Below, piece after piece: positions 16,723 to 25,184 of a DNA stretch of 64,000 bases (positions within the stretch are counted from its first letter, which is position 1; every line of letters starts with the position of its first letter). The DNA comes from Limiplasma sp031549415. GTDB lineage: Bacteria; Bacillota; Clostridia; Christensenellales; Aristaeellaceae. A program made the position numbers and the translations under genes. The stretch lies in contig JAVBPU010000004.1 in the NCBI GenBank assembly GCA_031549415.1, positions 124,001-188,000 of the forward strand. Direction: 5' to 3'. The notes beneath the pieces were generated by a model. That model ran no database searches. It saw only the letters and a program-made list of their open reading frames with translations, and was not told the DNA's origin.

Positions 16723-17478
16723 TTAGAAGCCGTACTTGGCCAAAATTTCGTCGTACAGGCCGGAAGCCTTGATGTTCTCCAAGCCCTTGTTAAACATTTC
16801 AATCAGCTCGGGGCAGGTTCCCTTTTTCACCGCGAAGCCGTAATACTTGGGGTTGATCACATCGCCAATGGTCTTGAGCCCCAGGCTCTCGGTCTTAATG
16901 GCCCACTCGCCCACGGTGCGGTCCTCAAAACAGGCGGAGTTGGTGCCGTTGATCACCGCCGTATACATGGTGGGAGAATCTTCATAGTATTGGAGAGTGA
17001 AGCCGTATTGCTCCATGACGCTCTCCGCATAGGTCGCGCCCATGGTGCTGGTTTTCACCGCCACCACAGTGCCCTTCAAATCTTCCAGCGCGGCCACTTT
17101 GCTGCCTTCAGCCACCACCATCACCTGGCCATCCTCAAAATAACCCTCAGAGAAGTCGTAGGTCTCCTTCCGCGCATCGGTAATGGTCATGCCGGCGATC
17201 ATGGCATCCGCCTGACCGGATTGCACAGCGCCCATGGACGCATCAAAGCCTTCGTTGCGCATCTCATAGGCAAAGCCTTGGTCCGCAGCAATGGCGGCCA
17301 GCAGGTCCATGTCCACCCCGGTATAGGCATTGGTGTCAATATCCAGGAACTCGAAGGGCGCGAAAGCATTGTCAGAATAAATAATGTACGTTTTACCCGA
17401 TGCCTGGGCAAGGCCTACCATCCCTAAGGACAAACTCAGTACCAGCGCGATTGCCAGGATACGAACCATAGATTTCAT
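16723..17478 (-). CDS. Amino-acid ABC transporter substrate-binding protein (SBP_bac_3)
   Basis: 251 residues. Sec signal MKSMVRILAIALVLSLSLGM ending at LAQASG, with no lipobox cysteine. The mature part matches the family-3 binding proteins: DNAFAPFEFLD (about 35-45), YTGVDMDLLAAIA (about 52-64) and MIAGMTITDARKETYDFS (about 92-109), which is the usual signature region. GGAGG lies 7 nt before ATG 17478. First gene of the importer operon. The exact amino acid cannot be read from the sequence. Confidence 0.93.
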   Translation of the reverse strand: MKSMVRILAIALVLSLSLGMVGLAQASGKTYIIYSDNAFAPFEFLDIDTNAYTGVDMDLLAAIAADQGFAYEMRNEGFDASMGAVQSGQADAMIAGMTITDARKETYDFSEGYFEDGQVMVVAEGSKVAALEDLKGTVVAVKTSTMGATYAESVMEQYGFTLQYYEDSPTMYTAVINGTNSACFEDRTVGEWAIKTESLGLKTIGDVINPKYYGFAVKKGTCPELIEMFNKGLENIKASGLYDEILAKYGF

Positions 17479-17509
17479 GGTCATTCCTCCTCTGGTTGTG
17501 AATAGACAC

Positions 17510-17539
17510 ATTGTAAGATTTCTGTGATTCTTTTGTCAA
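17510..17539 (-). promoter_or_regulatory. Sigma-A promoter of the amino-acid importer operon
   Basis: Consensus -35 TTGACA (17534-17539) and -10 TACAAT (17510-17515), 18 bp apart, with a leader of only about 25 nt before the binding-protein start; no room for a T-box or large riboswitch. Confidence 0.75.
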
Positions 17540-17732
17540 GAAAAGTCCTCATGGCCCGCCTGCCGGAAAATGGAAGTAACATGGGCTGCAACCGCAAGCC
17601 ACGCCCCACTTTGCAGATGGTCTGCCTTGCCATCGGCCCACGCCGCTGCTGAAAAAAGACAAACAAAGTGCAGAGGCCCCCGCCCCTGCCCACCCTTCAC
17701 AACATCTTTCTGCGTTGGCCTCTTGGTTTTTC
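17540..17732. other. Non-coding stretch between divergent promoters
   Basis: I see no gene, terminator or clear operator here. The only regular feature is a 7-bp inverted repeat CACTTTG (around 17604) / CAAAGTG (around 17664). Short ORFs on both strands lack ribosome sites. Confidence 0.5.
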
Positions 17733-17761
17733 TTGCCCGGGGCCACAAGATATGGTATACT
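17733..17761 (+). promoter_or_regulatory. Sigma-A promoter of the LPG-synthase-like/MATE pair
   Basis: -35 TTGCCC (17733-17738), 17 bp spacer, -10 TATACT (17756-17761), 40 nt before the ATG at 17801. Confidence 0.65.
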
Positions 17762-17800
17762 GCTACCTGGGTTACGCATCAAAGGATTGGAGTTTTCTGC

Positions 17801-18892
17801 ATGAAAGCATCAACCAAGAAACTGCTGAGCTTCGTCTTTTTGCTGTTTACGCTTGGTTTGGTTCTTTATCTGGGGTTTAGCGGCAATGATATCACGGCTC
17901 TATGGGGCGCCCTCAAGCAACTGTCATGGGTGTATTTGTTGCTCTGCTTGCTTTGCTGGGTTTGCTACGCGCTTTTGGATGCCCTGTCCCTTTACTATTT
18001 TCTGAAAAAGCAAGGATATCCTCTTCCCTTCGCCAAGGTGCTTTATGTAAGCGTTATTGGGATTTACTATTGCAATATCACCCCCGGCGCATCCGGCGGC
18101 CAACCCATGCAGATCTATGAGTTCAAAAAAAGGGGTGTTCCCATTGGCATTAGCGGCTCCGCCCTCACCATTAAATTTTTCTGCTTTCAGCTGATGCTGC
18201 TGGTGGTGGGCACCATTTTGTGGCTTTTTCAACCCGCATACGTGGCCTCCCAGGTGGGTGGCGTCACTTGGGTCATTTTGATGGGCTATCTTTTCAACTT
18301 TCTGTCCATTGGAATCTTGCTGACCATGGCCATCAGCAAACGGGCCGTACGCACCATCATCACCCTGTGCATCCGCATCGGCGTGCGTTTGCACATCTGT
18401 AAAGACCCTGAAAAATCCACCATCAAGTGGGAAGCCAACTGTGACTCCTTCCTGTCCAGTGTACAGCTCATACGCAGCCGGCCCAAAGAACTGATGGTGC
18501 AGTTTGGCATAGCCTTGTTGCAGCTGTTTGCGCTGATGTGCGTTGTGCCTGCCATTTATTACGCCTTTGGCCTGTCAGGCGCCTCCATGTTACAACAGCT
18601 CACCATCAGCGTCCTGTTATACATCAGCGCCAGCTATACGCCGTTGCCCGGGGCCTCCGGTGCGCAGGAAGGCGGCTTTGCCGTTTTCTTCGCGGGCATT
18701 TTTCCACCCGCGTTCCTCTTTGTGTCGCTGCTGATTTGGCGCTTCTTTACTTATTACCTCTCCCTTTTTGTGGGTGCTTTCCTGACCCTTGGCCAGAGCC
18801 TGCGCGGCCTTGGGCGCAAAAAAAACATTACGGCAGAGGCGGCTTCCCCAAGTCAACGAGAAGGTGTTCCCCATCAAGACAATCCCGTGTGA
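17801..18892 (+). CDS. Lysylphosphatidylglycerol synthase-type transmembrane (flippase) protein
   Basis: 363 residues with about eight membrane helices, matching the stand-alone LPG_synthase_TM (UPF0104) family. Motifs: ITPGASGGQPMQIY (about 92-105) and YTPLPGASGAQEGG (about 280-293), the proline/glycine signature of the family. There is no C-terminal aminoacyl-transfer domain, so it is not MprF itself; relatives are thought to move lipid-linked molecules across the membrane. TTGGAG lies 8 nt before ATG 17801. Its 3' end overlaps the MATE gene, so the two are co-transcribed. Confidence 0.85.
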   Translation: MKASTKKLLSFVFLLFTLGLVLYLGFSGNDITALWGALKQLSWVYLLLCLLCWVCYALLDALSLYYFLKKQGYPLPFAKVLYVSVIGIYYCNITPGASGGQPMQIYEFKKRGVPIGISGSALTIKFFCFQLMLLVVGTILWLFQPAYVASQVGGVTWVILMGYLFNFLSIGILLTMAISKRAVRTIITLCIRIGVRLHICKDPEKSTIKWEANCDSFLSSVQLIRSRPKELMVQFGIALLQLFALMCVVPAIYYAFGLSGASMLQQLTISVLLYISASYTPLPGASGAQEGGFAVFFAGIFPPAFLFVSLLIWRFFTYYLSLFVGAFLTLGQSLRGLGRKKNITAEAASPSQREGVPHQDNPV

Positions 18893-20228
18893 AGAGGACC
18901 GGTTCTTTTCTAACCGGGCCTTGGTCGCTTTGATCATCCCCCTGGTCATTGAACAGTTTTTATCGCTCTTCATAGGCATGGCGGACACCGTGATGGTCAG
19001 CGGCATCTCCGAGTCCGCTGTTTCCGCTATTTCTTTGGTAGATTCCATCAACATCCTGTTCATTCAGCTCTTCTCCGCCATGGGCACAGGCGGCGCCGTG
19101 GTAGCCGCGCAATACCTGGGCAAGCGGGAACCGCTGAACGCGTCCAAGGCGGCCAAGCAGCTTTTGTACATGTCTCTGTTTATCTCCTTGGCCTTTTTAC
19201 TGATCTCCTTTGTCTTTTGTGATTCTATCCTGCGGCTGTTTTTTGGCAACCTTTCGGAAAGCACCTTCCAGTACTGCCGCACCTATTTGTATCTGTCCGC
19301 CCTGTCCTATCCCGCGCTGGCGCTGTACAACGGCGGCGCGGCGCTTTTGCGCGCCATGGGCGACAGCAAATCCTCCATGTGGACCGCGCTGTTTATGAAC
19401 GTGTTAAACGTTGGGGGCAATGCCCTGCTGATTTACGGCTTTCGCATGGAGGTGGCGGGCGCGGGCCTGGCCTCCCTGCTGTCCAGGGTTTTGGGCGCTG
19501 TGATGGTCCTCCGGCTGCTGCTTCATTTTGGCAACCCCATCCGCCTGGTCCATCCTCTGCGCATGGAGCCGGACAAGGACATGATCCGGCGCATCTTTCA
19601 TATCGGCATTCCCAATGGGCTGGAAAACAGCATGTTCCAAATTGGCAAACTGCTGGTGGCTGGCATCATTGCCAGCTACAGCGTTGCCATCATTGCCGCC
19701 AACGCCATTGGGGGAAGCATCGCCAGCCTGACCAACCTGCCCGGGGCCGCCATGGGCCTGGCCATGATCACCGTGGTGGGCCAATGCATTGGCGCGGGCG
19801 ATCTCCAGCAGGCTAAGTATTATACGATGAAATTGATGAAAACCGTTTATCTGCTGATGTTTGTTACCAACGTTTTCCTGTTTTTCTTTGCGCGGCCCTT
19901 GGTCGCCCTGTTTCAGCTGAGCCCTGAAGGCATTGATGCCGCTGTGGAGATTTTGCAATTCCACGCCATTGCGTCAGCCATCTTCTGGCCTGCCAGCTTT
20001 GCGTTGCCCAATGCCCTGCGCGCTGCTGGCGACGCCAGGTATACCATGGCGGCCTCGGTATTTTGCATGTGGATTTTCCGCATTGGGCTGAGCTATCTGT
20101 TTGCCAAAGTGCTTCACATGGATCTGCTGGGCGTATGGGTGGCCATGGCCCTGGACTGGGTGGCCCGCAGCATTTTCTTTGTCCGGCGCTATCGCAGCGG
20201 AAAATGGCTGGAAAAAAAAGTGGTGTAA
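18864..20228 (+). CDS. MATE family efflux transporter
   Basis: 454 residues, two homologous halves of six helices each. Family features: IEQFLSLFIGMADTVMVS near residues 21-38, AQYLGKRE (about 81-88), and in the second half GIPNGLENSMFQIGKLLV. MATE proteins export drugs or metabolites with Na+ or H+. GTG 18864 (29 nt overlap with the previous gene) is the best-placed start by homology, but its ribosome site is weak; translation is probably coupled. A longer form from TTG 18789 would add 25 charged residues and is less likely. Confidence 0.9.
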   Translation: MFPIKTIPCEEDRFFSNRALVALIIPLVIEQFLSLFIGMADTVMVSGISESAVSAISLVDSINILFIQLFSAMGTGGAVVAAQYLGKREPLNASKAAKQLLYMSLFISLAFLLISFVFCDSILRLFFGNLSESTFQYCRTYLYLSALSYPALALYNGGAALLRAMGDSKSSMWTALFMNVLNVGGNALLIYGFRMEVAGAGLASLLSRVLGAVMVLRLLLHFGNPIRLVHPLRMEPDKDMIRRIFHIGIPNGLENSMFQIGKLLVAGIIASYSVAIIAANAIGGSIASLTNLPGAAMGLAMITVVGQCIGAGDLQQAKYYTMKLMKTVYLLMFVTNVFLFFFARPLVALFQLSPEGIDAAVEILQFHAIASAIFWPASFALPNALRAAGDARYTMAASVFCMWIFRIGLSYLFAKVLHMDLLGVWVAMALDWVARSIFFVRRYRSGKWLEKKVV

Positions 20229-20248
20229 CCAAAGGGGCCTCTTCGCAG

Positions 20249-21688
20249 TTACTCCGTTCCGTCCAGGGTCCCTTCCTCCAGCATTTCCACGGCTTCGCTG
20301 GCATCCAGGGCCTCCACCCGCCGAAGCTTGCGCTCAATGCTCCGGGTGCGCACAAAGGCGGAATCAATGGAGTCCGACGCCTGTTGCAATTTCTCCTGGG
20401 TTTTTTGCAGCACCTGGGCAAAGGTCCCAAACTCTGTTTTCACAGCCCCCAGCAGCTTCCACACCTCAGCGGAACGCTGCTCAATGGCCAAAGTCCGAAA
20501 GCCCATCTGCAAGCTGTTCAGCAGCGCCAAAAGCGTACTGGGACCTGCCATCACCACCCGCAGCTCCCGCTGGATCTGCTCCACCACGTCACTGTGGCGC
20601 ATCACTTCGGCATACAGGCCTTCCATGGGCAGAAACATCACCGCAAAATCCGTGGTATGGGGCGGGTCCATGTACTTGGCATTGATCCGCCTGGCTTCGG
20701 TGCGCACCGCCGTTAGCAGCGCTTTTCTGGCCGCCTCCACCGCCTGGGCGTCCCCCTCCTGGCTGGCGTCCGCCAAGCGGGCATAGTCCTCCTGAGGGAA
20801 CTTGCTGTCGATGGGCAAGTACACCGGCGCATCGGTGAGCGGGTCCTTGCCAGGCAGGCACACCGCGTACTCCACCCGTTCGGGGGAGCCGGGTTTCACC
20901 GCCACGTTTTGCGCGTATTGGTTGCTGGTCAGGGCTTGCTCCAGCAGGTTGCCCAGCTGCATTTCCCCCCAGATGCCCCGGGTCTTCACATTGCTCAGCA
21001 CCCGCTTCAAATCCCCCACGCCAGTGGCCAGGGAATGCATTTCCCCTAAGGACTTATACACCTGTTCCAGCCGCTCGCTGACATGGGTAAAGCTTTCGTT
21101 CAGCCGCTTATCCAAGGTCTCGTGCAGCTTCTCGTCCACCGTCTTGCGCATTTCCTCCAGCTTTTGGCTGTTTTCCGTTTGCAGCCGCTGCATGCTGCCG
21201 TCCAAAGTCTCCCGCATTTTTTCCAGCCGGGTCTCATTTTGTTGCAGCTTTTGATCTAACAGGACTTCCACGCTTTGCATCCGCTGCTCAAACTTGCCCA
21301 GGTTCTCCTCTGTCATTTGCAGCATACGGTGCTGGCGGAGCTCCTGGGCCTGGCTATTTTCAAAATTTTGCTGCTGCACCGCCCCCAGCTGCTGATTTTG
21401 CTGCTGGGAGGTATGGCTGATGGTCCCCAGCAAGCTGTCATTCAGCGCCTGCAGGGTCCGCAACATAGCTTCCCGCTGGGCCAGGCTTTGCTGCTCCAAC
21501 TCGCTTTCCAGATCATGCATGCCGTCCGCCACGGCAGCGGCCATTTCATGCAGCCATAAATTGGTCTCTTCCTTGCGTCGGCTGGTCATGCCCATCAGCA
21601 CCGCCACCAGCACGGTTAACACCAGCAGGAAGCCCACGGCCACCAGCATCCATATCGTTGAGTCCGTAAAGCTCGGCACGGATTTCAT
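20249..21688 (-). CDS. rmuC: DNA recombination protein RmuC
   Basis: 479 residues. N-terminal membrane anchor (about 12-35), a long coiled coil rich in Q, E and L (about 45-215, e.g. LGAVQQQNFENSQAQELRQ), then the conserved RmuC nuclease-like domain with GIWGEMQLGNLLEQAL (about 236-251), LPIDSKFPQEDY (about 292-303) and MFLPMEGLYAEV (about 348-359). RmuC limits inversions and rearrangements at repeats. Starts at ATG 21688 or TTG 21700; the AAAGG site is very close, so GTG 21682 is also possible. The gene begins 11 nt past the recR terminator. Confidence 0.93.
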   Translation of the reverse strand: MKSVPSFTDSTIWMLVAVGFLLVLTVLVAVLMGMTSRRKEETNLWLHEMAAAVADGMHDLESELEQQSLAQREAMLRTLQALNDSLLGTISHTSQQQNQQLGAVQQQNFENSQAQELRQHRMLQMTEENLGKFEQRMQSVEVLLDQKLQQNETRLEKMRETLDGSMQRLQTENSQKLEEMRKTVDEKLHETLDKRLNESFTHVSERLEQVYKSLGEMHSLATGVGDLKRVLSNVKTRGIWGEMQLGNLLEQALTSNQYAQNVAVKPGSPERVEYAVCLPGKDPLTDAPVYLPIDSKFPQEDYARLADASQEGDAQAVEAARKALLTAVRTEARRINAKYMDPPHTTDFAVMFLPMEGLYAEVMRHSDVVEQIQRELRVVMAGPSTLLALLNSLQMGFRTLAIEQRSAEVWKLLGAVKTEFGTFAQVLQKTQEKLQQASDSIDSAFVRTRSIERKLRRVEALDASEAVEMLEEGTLDGTE

Positions 21689-21698
21689 CCTTTCGTGC

Positions 21699-21722
21699 AA
21701 TAAAACAGCCGCTTAGAGCGGC
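21699..21722 (-). terminator. Terminator after recR
   Basis: 6-bp stem GCCGCT / AGCGGC with a 3-nt loop (21708-21722), followed on the minus strand by TGTTTTATT. The T tract runs into the rmuC ribosome-site region, so some readthrough into rmuC is likely. Confidence 0.7.
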
Positions 21723-21731
21723 CGTTCTTGC

Positions 21732-22331
21732 TTACATTTCCCGGCGGCCCTCCATGGCCTTTGCCAGCGTGATCTCGTCCGCATACTCCAAATCGCTGCC
21801 CACGGGCACCCCGTGAGCAATACGCGTCACCAGCAGGCCCATGGGCTTCACCAAACGGGCGATGTAGCTGGCCGTGGCCTCGCCCTCAATGTCCGGGTTT
21901 GTGGCCAGAATGACTTCCTTGATGTCGTCATCCTTCAGGCGCATCATCAGCTCTTTGATGCGGATATCGCTAGGCCCAATGCCTTCCATGGGCGACAAAG
22001 TGCCGTGGAGCACGTGGTAGGCGCCCTTAAAATCACGCATGCGCTCCACCGCCGCCACGTCCCGCGGGTCCCGCACCACGCAAACCTGGCCGTTCTTGCG
22101 GTTTTCATCCGCGCAAATGGTGCAAAGATCATCCGTGGCGTAGTTGCCACAGCAGGTACAGTAGCGGATGGCCTTACGGCCCTGATACAGGGCCGCTGCC
22201 AGCTCCTTCACATCCTCCAGCGGCATGCTGATGATATGATAAGCCAGCCGTTGGGCGCTTTTCTGCCCGATGCTGGGCAGGCGGGCCAACTGGGAAACCA
22301 TCCGGGCGATGGGCTCCAATGGCTGTGCCAT
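21732..22331 (-). CDS. recR: Recombination mediator RecR
   Basis: 199 residues, standard RecR length. N-terminal helix-hairpin-helix (LARLPSIGQKSAQRLAYHI, about 16-34), zinc finger with CTCCGNYATDDLCTIC (about 58-73), Toprim domain with VCVVRDPRDVAAVERM (about 83-98), then the C-terminal Walker-B-like segment. Works with RecF/RecO in loading RecA at gaps. Its ATG is 3 nt after the ybaB stop; the GGGAGG ribosome site lies inside the end of ybaB, so the two are coupled. The ybaB-recR pair is a widely conserved order; dnaX, the usual upstream neighbour, is absent here. Confidence 0.97.
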   Translation of the reverse strand: MAQPLEPIARMVSQLARLPSIGQKSAQRLAYHIISMPLEDVKELAAALYQGRKAIRYCTCCGNYATDDLCTICADENRKNGQVCVVRDPRDVAAVERMRDFKGAYHVLHGTLSPMEGIGPSDIRIKELMMRLKDDDIKEVILATNPDIEGEATASYIARLVKPMGLLVTRIAHGVPVGSDLEYADEITLAKAMEGRREM

Positions 22332-22334
22332 GGT

Positions 22335-22688
22335 TTACAGCAGGCCTCCCATGCCGGGGGTCAGCTTGGCCATCTCTGCGTTGCGGGTTTCCTCCCCCAG
22401 GCGCAGGGCCTCGTTAACAGCGGCCAAAATCAAATCTTGCAGCATTTCCACATCGTCCGGGTCCACGCATTCGGGCTTGATGACCAGGGCCTTCACTTCC
22501 CGCTTGCCGCTGACCGTCACGCTGACCATGCCGCCGCCAGCCTGGGCCGTATACTCTTTTTCGTCCAACGCTTCTTGGGTCTGGGCCATTTGCTCCTGCA
22601 GCTTTTGGGCCTGCCGCATCAATTGCTGCATGTTTCCGCCGCCCATGCCCCCCATGCCGCCAAACCCGCCAAAGTTGTTCCTTGCCAT
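22335..22688 (-). CDS. YbaB/EbfC family nucleoid-associated protein
   Basis: 117 residues. A Gly/Met-rich head (NNFGGFGGMGGMGGGN) precedes the conserved helix MQQLMRQAQKLQEQMAQTQE (about 20-39) and the core VSVTVSGKREVKALVIKPE (about 56-74). DNA-binding dimer, usually paired with recR. GGAGGAG is 5 nt before the ATG. Confidence 0.95.
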   Translation of the reverse strand: MARNNFGGFGGMGGMGGGNMQQLMRQAQKLQEQMAQTQEALDEKEYTAQAGGGMVSVTVSGKREVKALVIKPECVDPDDVEMLQDLILAAVNEALRLGEETRNAEMAKLTPGMGGLL

Positions 22689-22700
22689 GTCTGCTCCTCC

Positions 22701-22724
22701 ATTGATCTTACAATTGATCTTACA
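22701..22724. repeat. Tandem 12-bp duplication at the DUF4097/ybaB junction
   Basis: ATTGATCTTACA occurs twice in a row (22701-22712, 22713-22724). On the minus strand the second copy holds the TAA stop of the DUF4097 gene and the first places a further TAA just before the ybaB ribosome site. Confidence 0.9.
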
Positions 22725-23475
22725 ATTCTGCGGATTCTTTCAGGGCGATCAGCTTCAAATCCGCCGAAACGCCCGTGACCCGCACGATGGGAACGTTTTC
22801 ATCCTCCGTCAGGCTCACCTGCTCCGTGCGCACCCTTCCGCTGATGGAGCGAAGGCCCACGTTCATCGCCTCCACCGGGGATGTAATGAAAATATCCCCA
22901 GAGACCGAGTTGATGTCGATCCGCTCAAAGGTCTTGCTCAGGTGGTAGGTTTGCTCCCCACTGACGCTGTTGCACTTTAAGGCCCTCACCGCCAGGCTTT
23001 CCAGCGCCAGGTTTCCGCTGACGCTACGCACGCCCAAAGTATCCGCCCTCAAGTCCTCCCCGCGAACATCCCCGCTGATGGTTTTCAGCTTTAGCTCCCG
23101 GCAGGCGATGCGAAGCGCCCGCAAATCGCCGGATACGGAATCCAGCGTGATGGTGTCGCCCCGAAGCCCGCGGGCGCTGAGTAGCCCGCTGATGGTATTC
23201 ACATGGGTATCCTTGGTGTAGCTGCGGGGCACCCGGACGCACACCTGCATCCAGTGGCCTTCCATCAGGTTCAGGCTCAGGCCGTACTGGGGCTGCTCCA
23301 CCAGCAATACGCCCTCCTTGGACACCACCCGCAAATCCGTCACGGACTGCTCGTCCCCGGCTGCCAATACTTGAATTTTCTCTACATCGTCCGCAAAAAT
23401 CTCCAACTGGGCCCATGCCAAGCGCACCGCCACATCCTGTACGCCTTCCAGGGTAAAATGCTCATTTCTCTCCAT
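22720..23475 (-). CDS. DUF4097 family protein (beta-helix-like)
   Basis: 251 residues with no signal peptide or membrane segment. The C-terminal two-thirds consist of repeated units ending in SVSGD or TISGD (for example LDSVSGDLRAL, LKTISGDVRGE, VRSVSGNLALE, INSVSGDIFIT), the right-handed beta-helix pattern of DUF4097, sometimes called putative adhesin. Function unknown; related proteins often sit beside envelope-stress or PspC-type genes, not seen here. Start ATG 23475 has GGAAGGAAGG about 11 nt upstream. It heads the ybaB-recR transcript. Confidence 0.8.
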   Translation of the reverse strand: MERNEHFTLEGVQDVAVRLAWAQLEIFADDVEKIQVLAAGDEQSVTDLRVVSKEGVLLVEQPQYGLSLNLMEGHWMQVCVRVPRSYTKDTHVNTISGLLSARGLRGDTITLDSVSGDLRALRIACRELKLKTISGDVRGEDLRADTLGVRSVSGNLALESLAVRALKCNSVSGEQTYHLSKTFERIDINSVSGDIFITSPVEAMNVGLRSISGRVRTEQVSLTEDENVPIVRVTGVSADLKLIALKESAEL

Positions 23476-23531
23476 AACCGTCTGTGCCTTCCTTCCCAAA
23501 ACGCGCTGCAAACCAATGCCCAATCTTCGTT

Positions 23532-23560
23532 ATCATACCTTTTTTTGTGAAAAAAAGCAA
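23532..23560 (-). promoter_or_regulatory. Promoter of the DUF4097-ybaB-recR operon
   Basis: -35 TTGCTT (23555-23560), 17 bp spacer, -10 TATGAT (23532-23537), about 57 nt before the DUF4097 start. Confidence 0.6.
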
Positions 23561-23609
23561 TTGCAACCCGCGGGCAGATTCTGCGCCCATTTTACGCGGC
23601 CATTTTCTC

Positions 23610-23638
23610 TTGACAAGTTTTGCGTTGTGACGTATGAT
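23610..23638 (+). promoter_or_regulatory. Sigma-A promoter of uxaBA
   Basis: Consensus -35 TTGACA (23610-23615), 17 bp spacer, -10 TATGAT (23633-23638). Confidence 0.85.
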
Positions 23639-23649
23639 AGAAACACAAA

Positions 23650-23663
23650 TGTAAGAGCTTACA
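23650..23663 (+). promoter_or_regulatory. LacI-type operator in front of uxaB
   Basis: TGTAAGAGCTTACA, an inverted repeat with 6-bp arms plus flanking A/T (ATGTAAG-AG-CTTACAT). It begins exactly 11 nt after the -10, like the related site before the lacI-type gene, so a bound repressor would block the transcription start. Confidence 0.75.
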
Positions 23664-23697
23664 TTGTTCTGTTTCAAGGAAAAAGGAGGCATTTCCC

Positions 23698-25161
23698 ATG
23701 GCTGCCATCAATGAAAAATATACCCGGACGGACCGTCCTATTCGCGTGTTACAATTTGGCGAGGGCAATTTCCTTCGGGGCTTTGTGGACTGGATGATTG
23801 ATATCGCCAATGAAAAGAAGCTGTTTGATGGCTCCATCGCGTTGGTGAAACCCATTTCCTTTGGCTCCCTGCAAGCTTTCCATGACCAGAACTTCCTGTA
23901 CACCGTCAGCCTGCGCGGGCAAAAGGAGGGCCAGGAGACCGTAGAAAACCGCGTGGTCACTTCGGTGGCGGACGCGGTGGACGCCTACGCGGAATACGAA
24001 CGATACGCGGAATACGCCAAATTGGACACCCTACGTTTTATCGTTTCCAACACCACGGAAGCGGGCATTGTCTATAGCGAGAGCGACGAACTGGCCATGA
24101 CGCCTCCCGCCTCCTACCCAGGCAAGCTGACGAAATTCCTCTACGAACGGGCCCTGCATTTCAACTACGCCAACGACAAGGGCCTCATTCTTCTTCCGGT
24201 GGAGCTGATTGACGACAATGGCATCCATTTGAAGCAATGCGTCAAAAAGCTGGCCAACCGTTGGCGGCTGGGGGATACTTTCCTGCGTTGGCTGGAAGAG
24301 AGCTGTGTGTTCGCCTCCACGCTGGTGGACCGCATCATCACCGGCTATCCCAGAGCCGAGGAAGAGGCCCTGTGGCAGCAATGGGGATACACCGACAAGC
24401 TGATGGTCACCGGCGAACCCTTTGCCCTGTGGGTCATTGAAAGCGAGAAGGACATTTCCCAGGAGCTACCCCTGGCCAAGGCGGGCCTTCCGGTGATTTT
24501 TACCGACAACCAAAAGCCTTATAAGCAAAGGAAAGTGCGCATTTTAAACGGCGCCCATACCTCCTTTGTGCTGGCCAGCTACCTTTGCGGCCATGATACG
24601 GTGCTGGAATCCATGAAGGACCCGCTGATCCTTTCCTTTATCAAGGAAACCATTTTTGAGGAGGTCATCCCTACGCTGACCTTGCCCAAGGAGGAATTAG
24701 AAGCCTTTGCGGCAGCGGTGCTGGAGCGCTTCTCCAACCCCTTTGTTCATCACATGCTGCTGTCCATTTCCCTGAATTCCGTCAGCAAGTGGCGGGCCCG
24801 CTGTCTGCCCAGCCTGCTGGAGTTCATCCAAAAGACCGGGAAGCTGCCCCGGCACCTGGCTTTCTCCCTGGCGGCCCTGATGGCCTTTGACAGCGGCAGC
24901 CAAATAGAAGACGGCGCGCTGTTGGGGCAACGGGAGGGCGAAACCTACCGGATTCTGGACGATGAAGCCGTGCTGCAGTTTTTCCTGAAGAACCATGCCT
25001 TGGAGGCCGGAGAACTGACCCGGCTGTTCCTTAGTAACCAGGGCTTCTTTGGCCAGGATTTAACCCAGGTACCCGGCCTCGCCCATTTTGTGGCGGACGC
25101 GCTTTCCGACATCCGCAGCCTGGGCATGCGAAGCGCCCTCCTCAAGCATTTCGGCCAGTGA
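23698..25161 (+). CDS. uxaB: Tagaturonate reductase (altronate oxidoreductase)
   Basis: 487 residues, close to the 483 of E. coli UxaB. It reduces D-tagaturonate to D-altronate with NADH, the second step of galacturonate use. Mannitol-dehydrogenase family: N-terminal Rossmann domain with LQFGEGNFLRGFVDWMID (about 18-35), SNTTEAGI (about 118-125), and the catalytic C-terminal domain with VRILNGAHTS (about 281-290), which includes the conserved lysine/asparagine region KVRILNGAH. AAGGAGG is 8 nt before the ATG. It forms an operon with uxaA 23 nt downstream and has a LacI-type operator at its promoter. Confidence 0.93.
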   Translation: MAAINEKYTRTDRPIRVLQFGEGNFLRGFVDWMIDIANEKKLFDGSIALVKPISFGSLQAFHDQNFLYTVSLRGQKEGQETVENRVVTSVADAVDAYAEYERYAEYAKLDTLRFIVSNTTEAGIVYSESDELAMTPPASYPGKLTKFLYERALHFNYANDKGLILLPVELIDDNGIHLKQCVKKLANRWRLGDTFLRWLEESCVFASTLVDRIITGYPRAEEEALWQQWGYTDKLMVTGEPFALWVIESEKDISQELPLAKAGLPVIFTDNQKPYKQRKVRILNGAHTSFVLASYLCGHDTVLESMKDPLILSFIKETIFEEVIPTLTLPKEELEAFAAAVLERFSNPFVHHMLLSISLNSVSKWRARCLPSLLEFIQKTGKLPRHLAFSLAALMAFDSGSQIEDGALLGQREGETYRILDDEAVLQFFLKNHALEAGELTRLFLSNQGFFGQDLTQVPGLAHFVADALSDIRSLGMRSALLKHFGQ

Positions 25162-25184
25162 ACCACTGAAAAGGAAGTTTTCCT

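Noticed and set aside
17536..17782. Small minus-strand ORFs of about 70 codons upstream of the amino-acid importer
   Set aside because: No ribosome site, mutually overlapping frames and atypical composition; they lie upstream of the importer promoter.
23650..23663. CcpA cre site at the uxaB promoter
   Set aside because: The central CG of cre is absent, and the same variant sequence at the same distance is found at the LacI-type gene next door, so a dedicated regulator is the better explanation.
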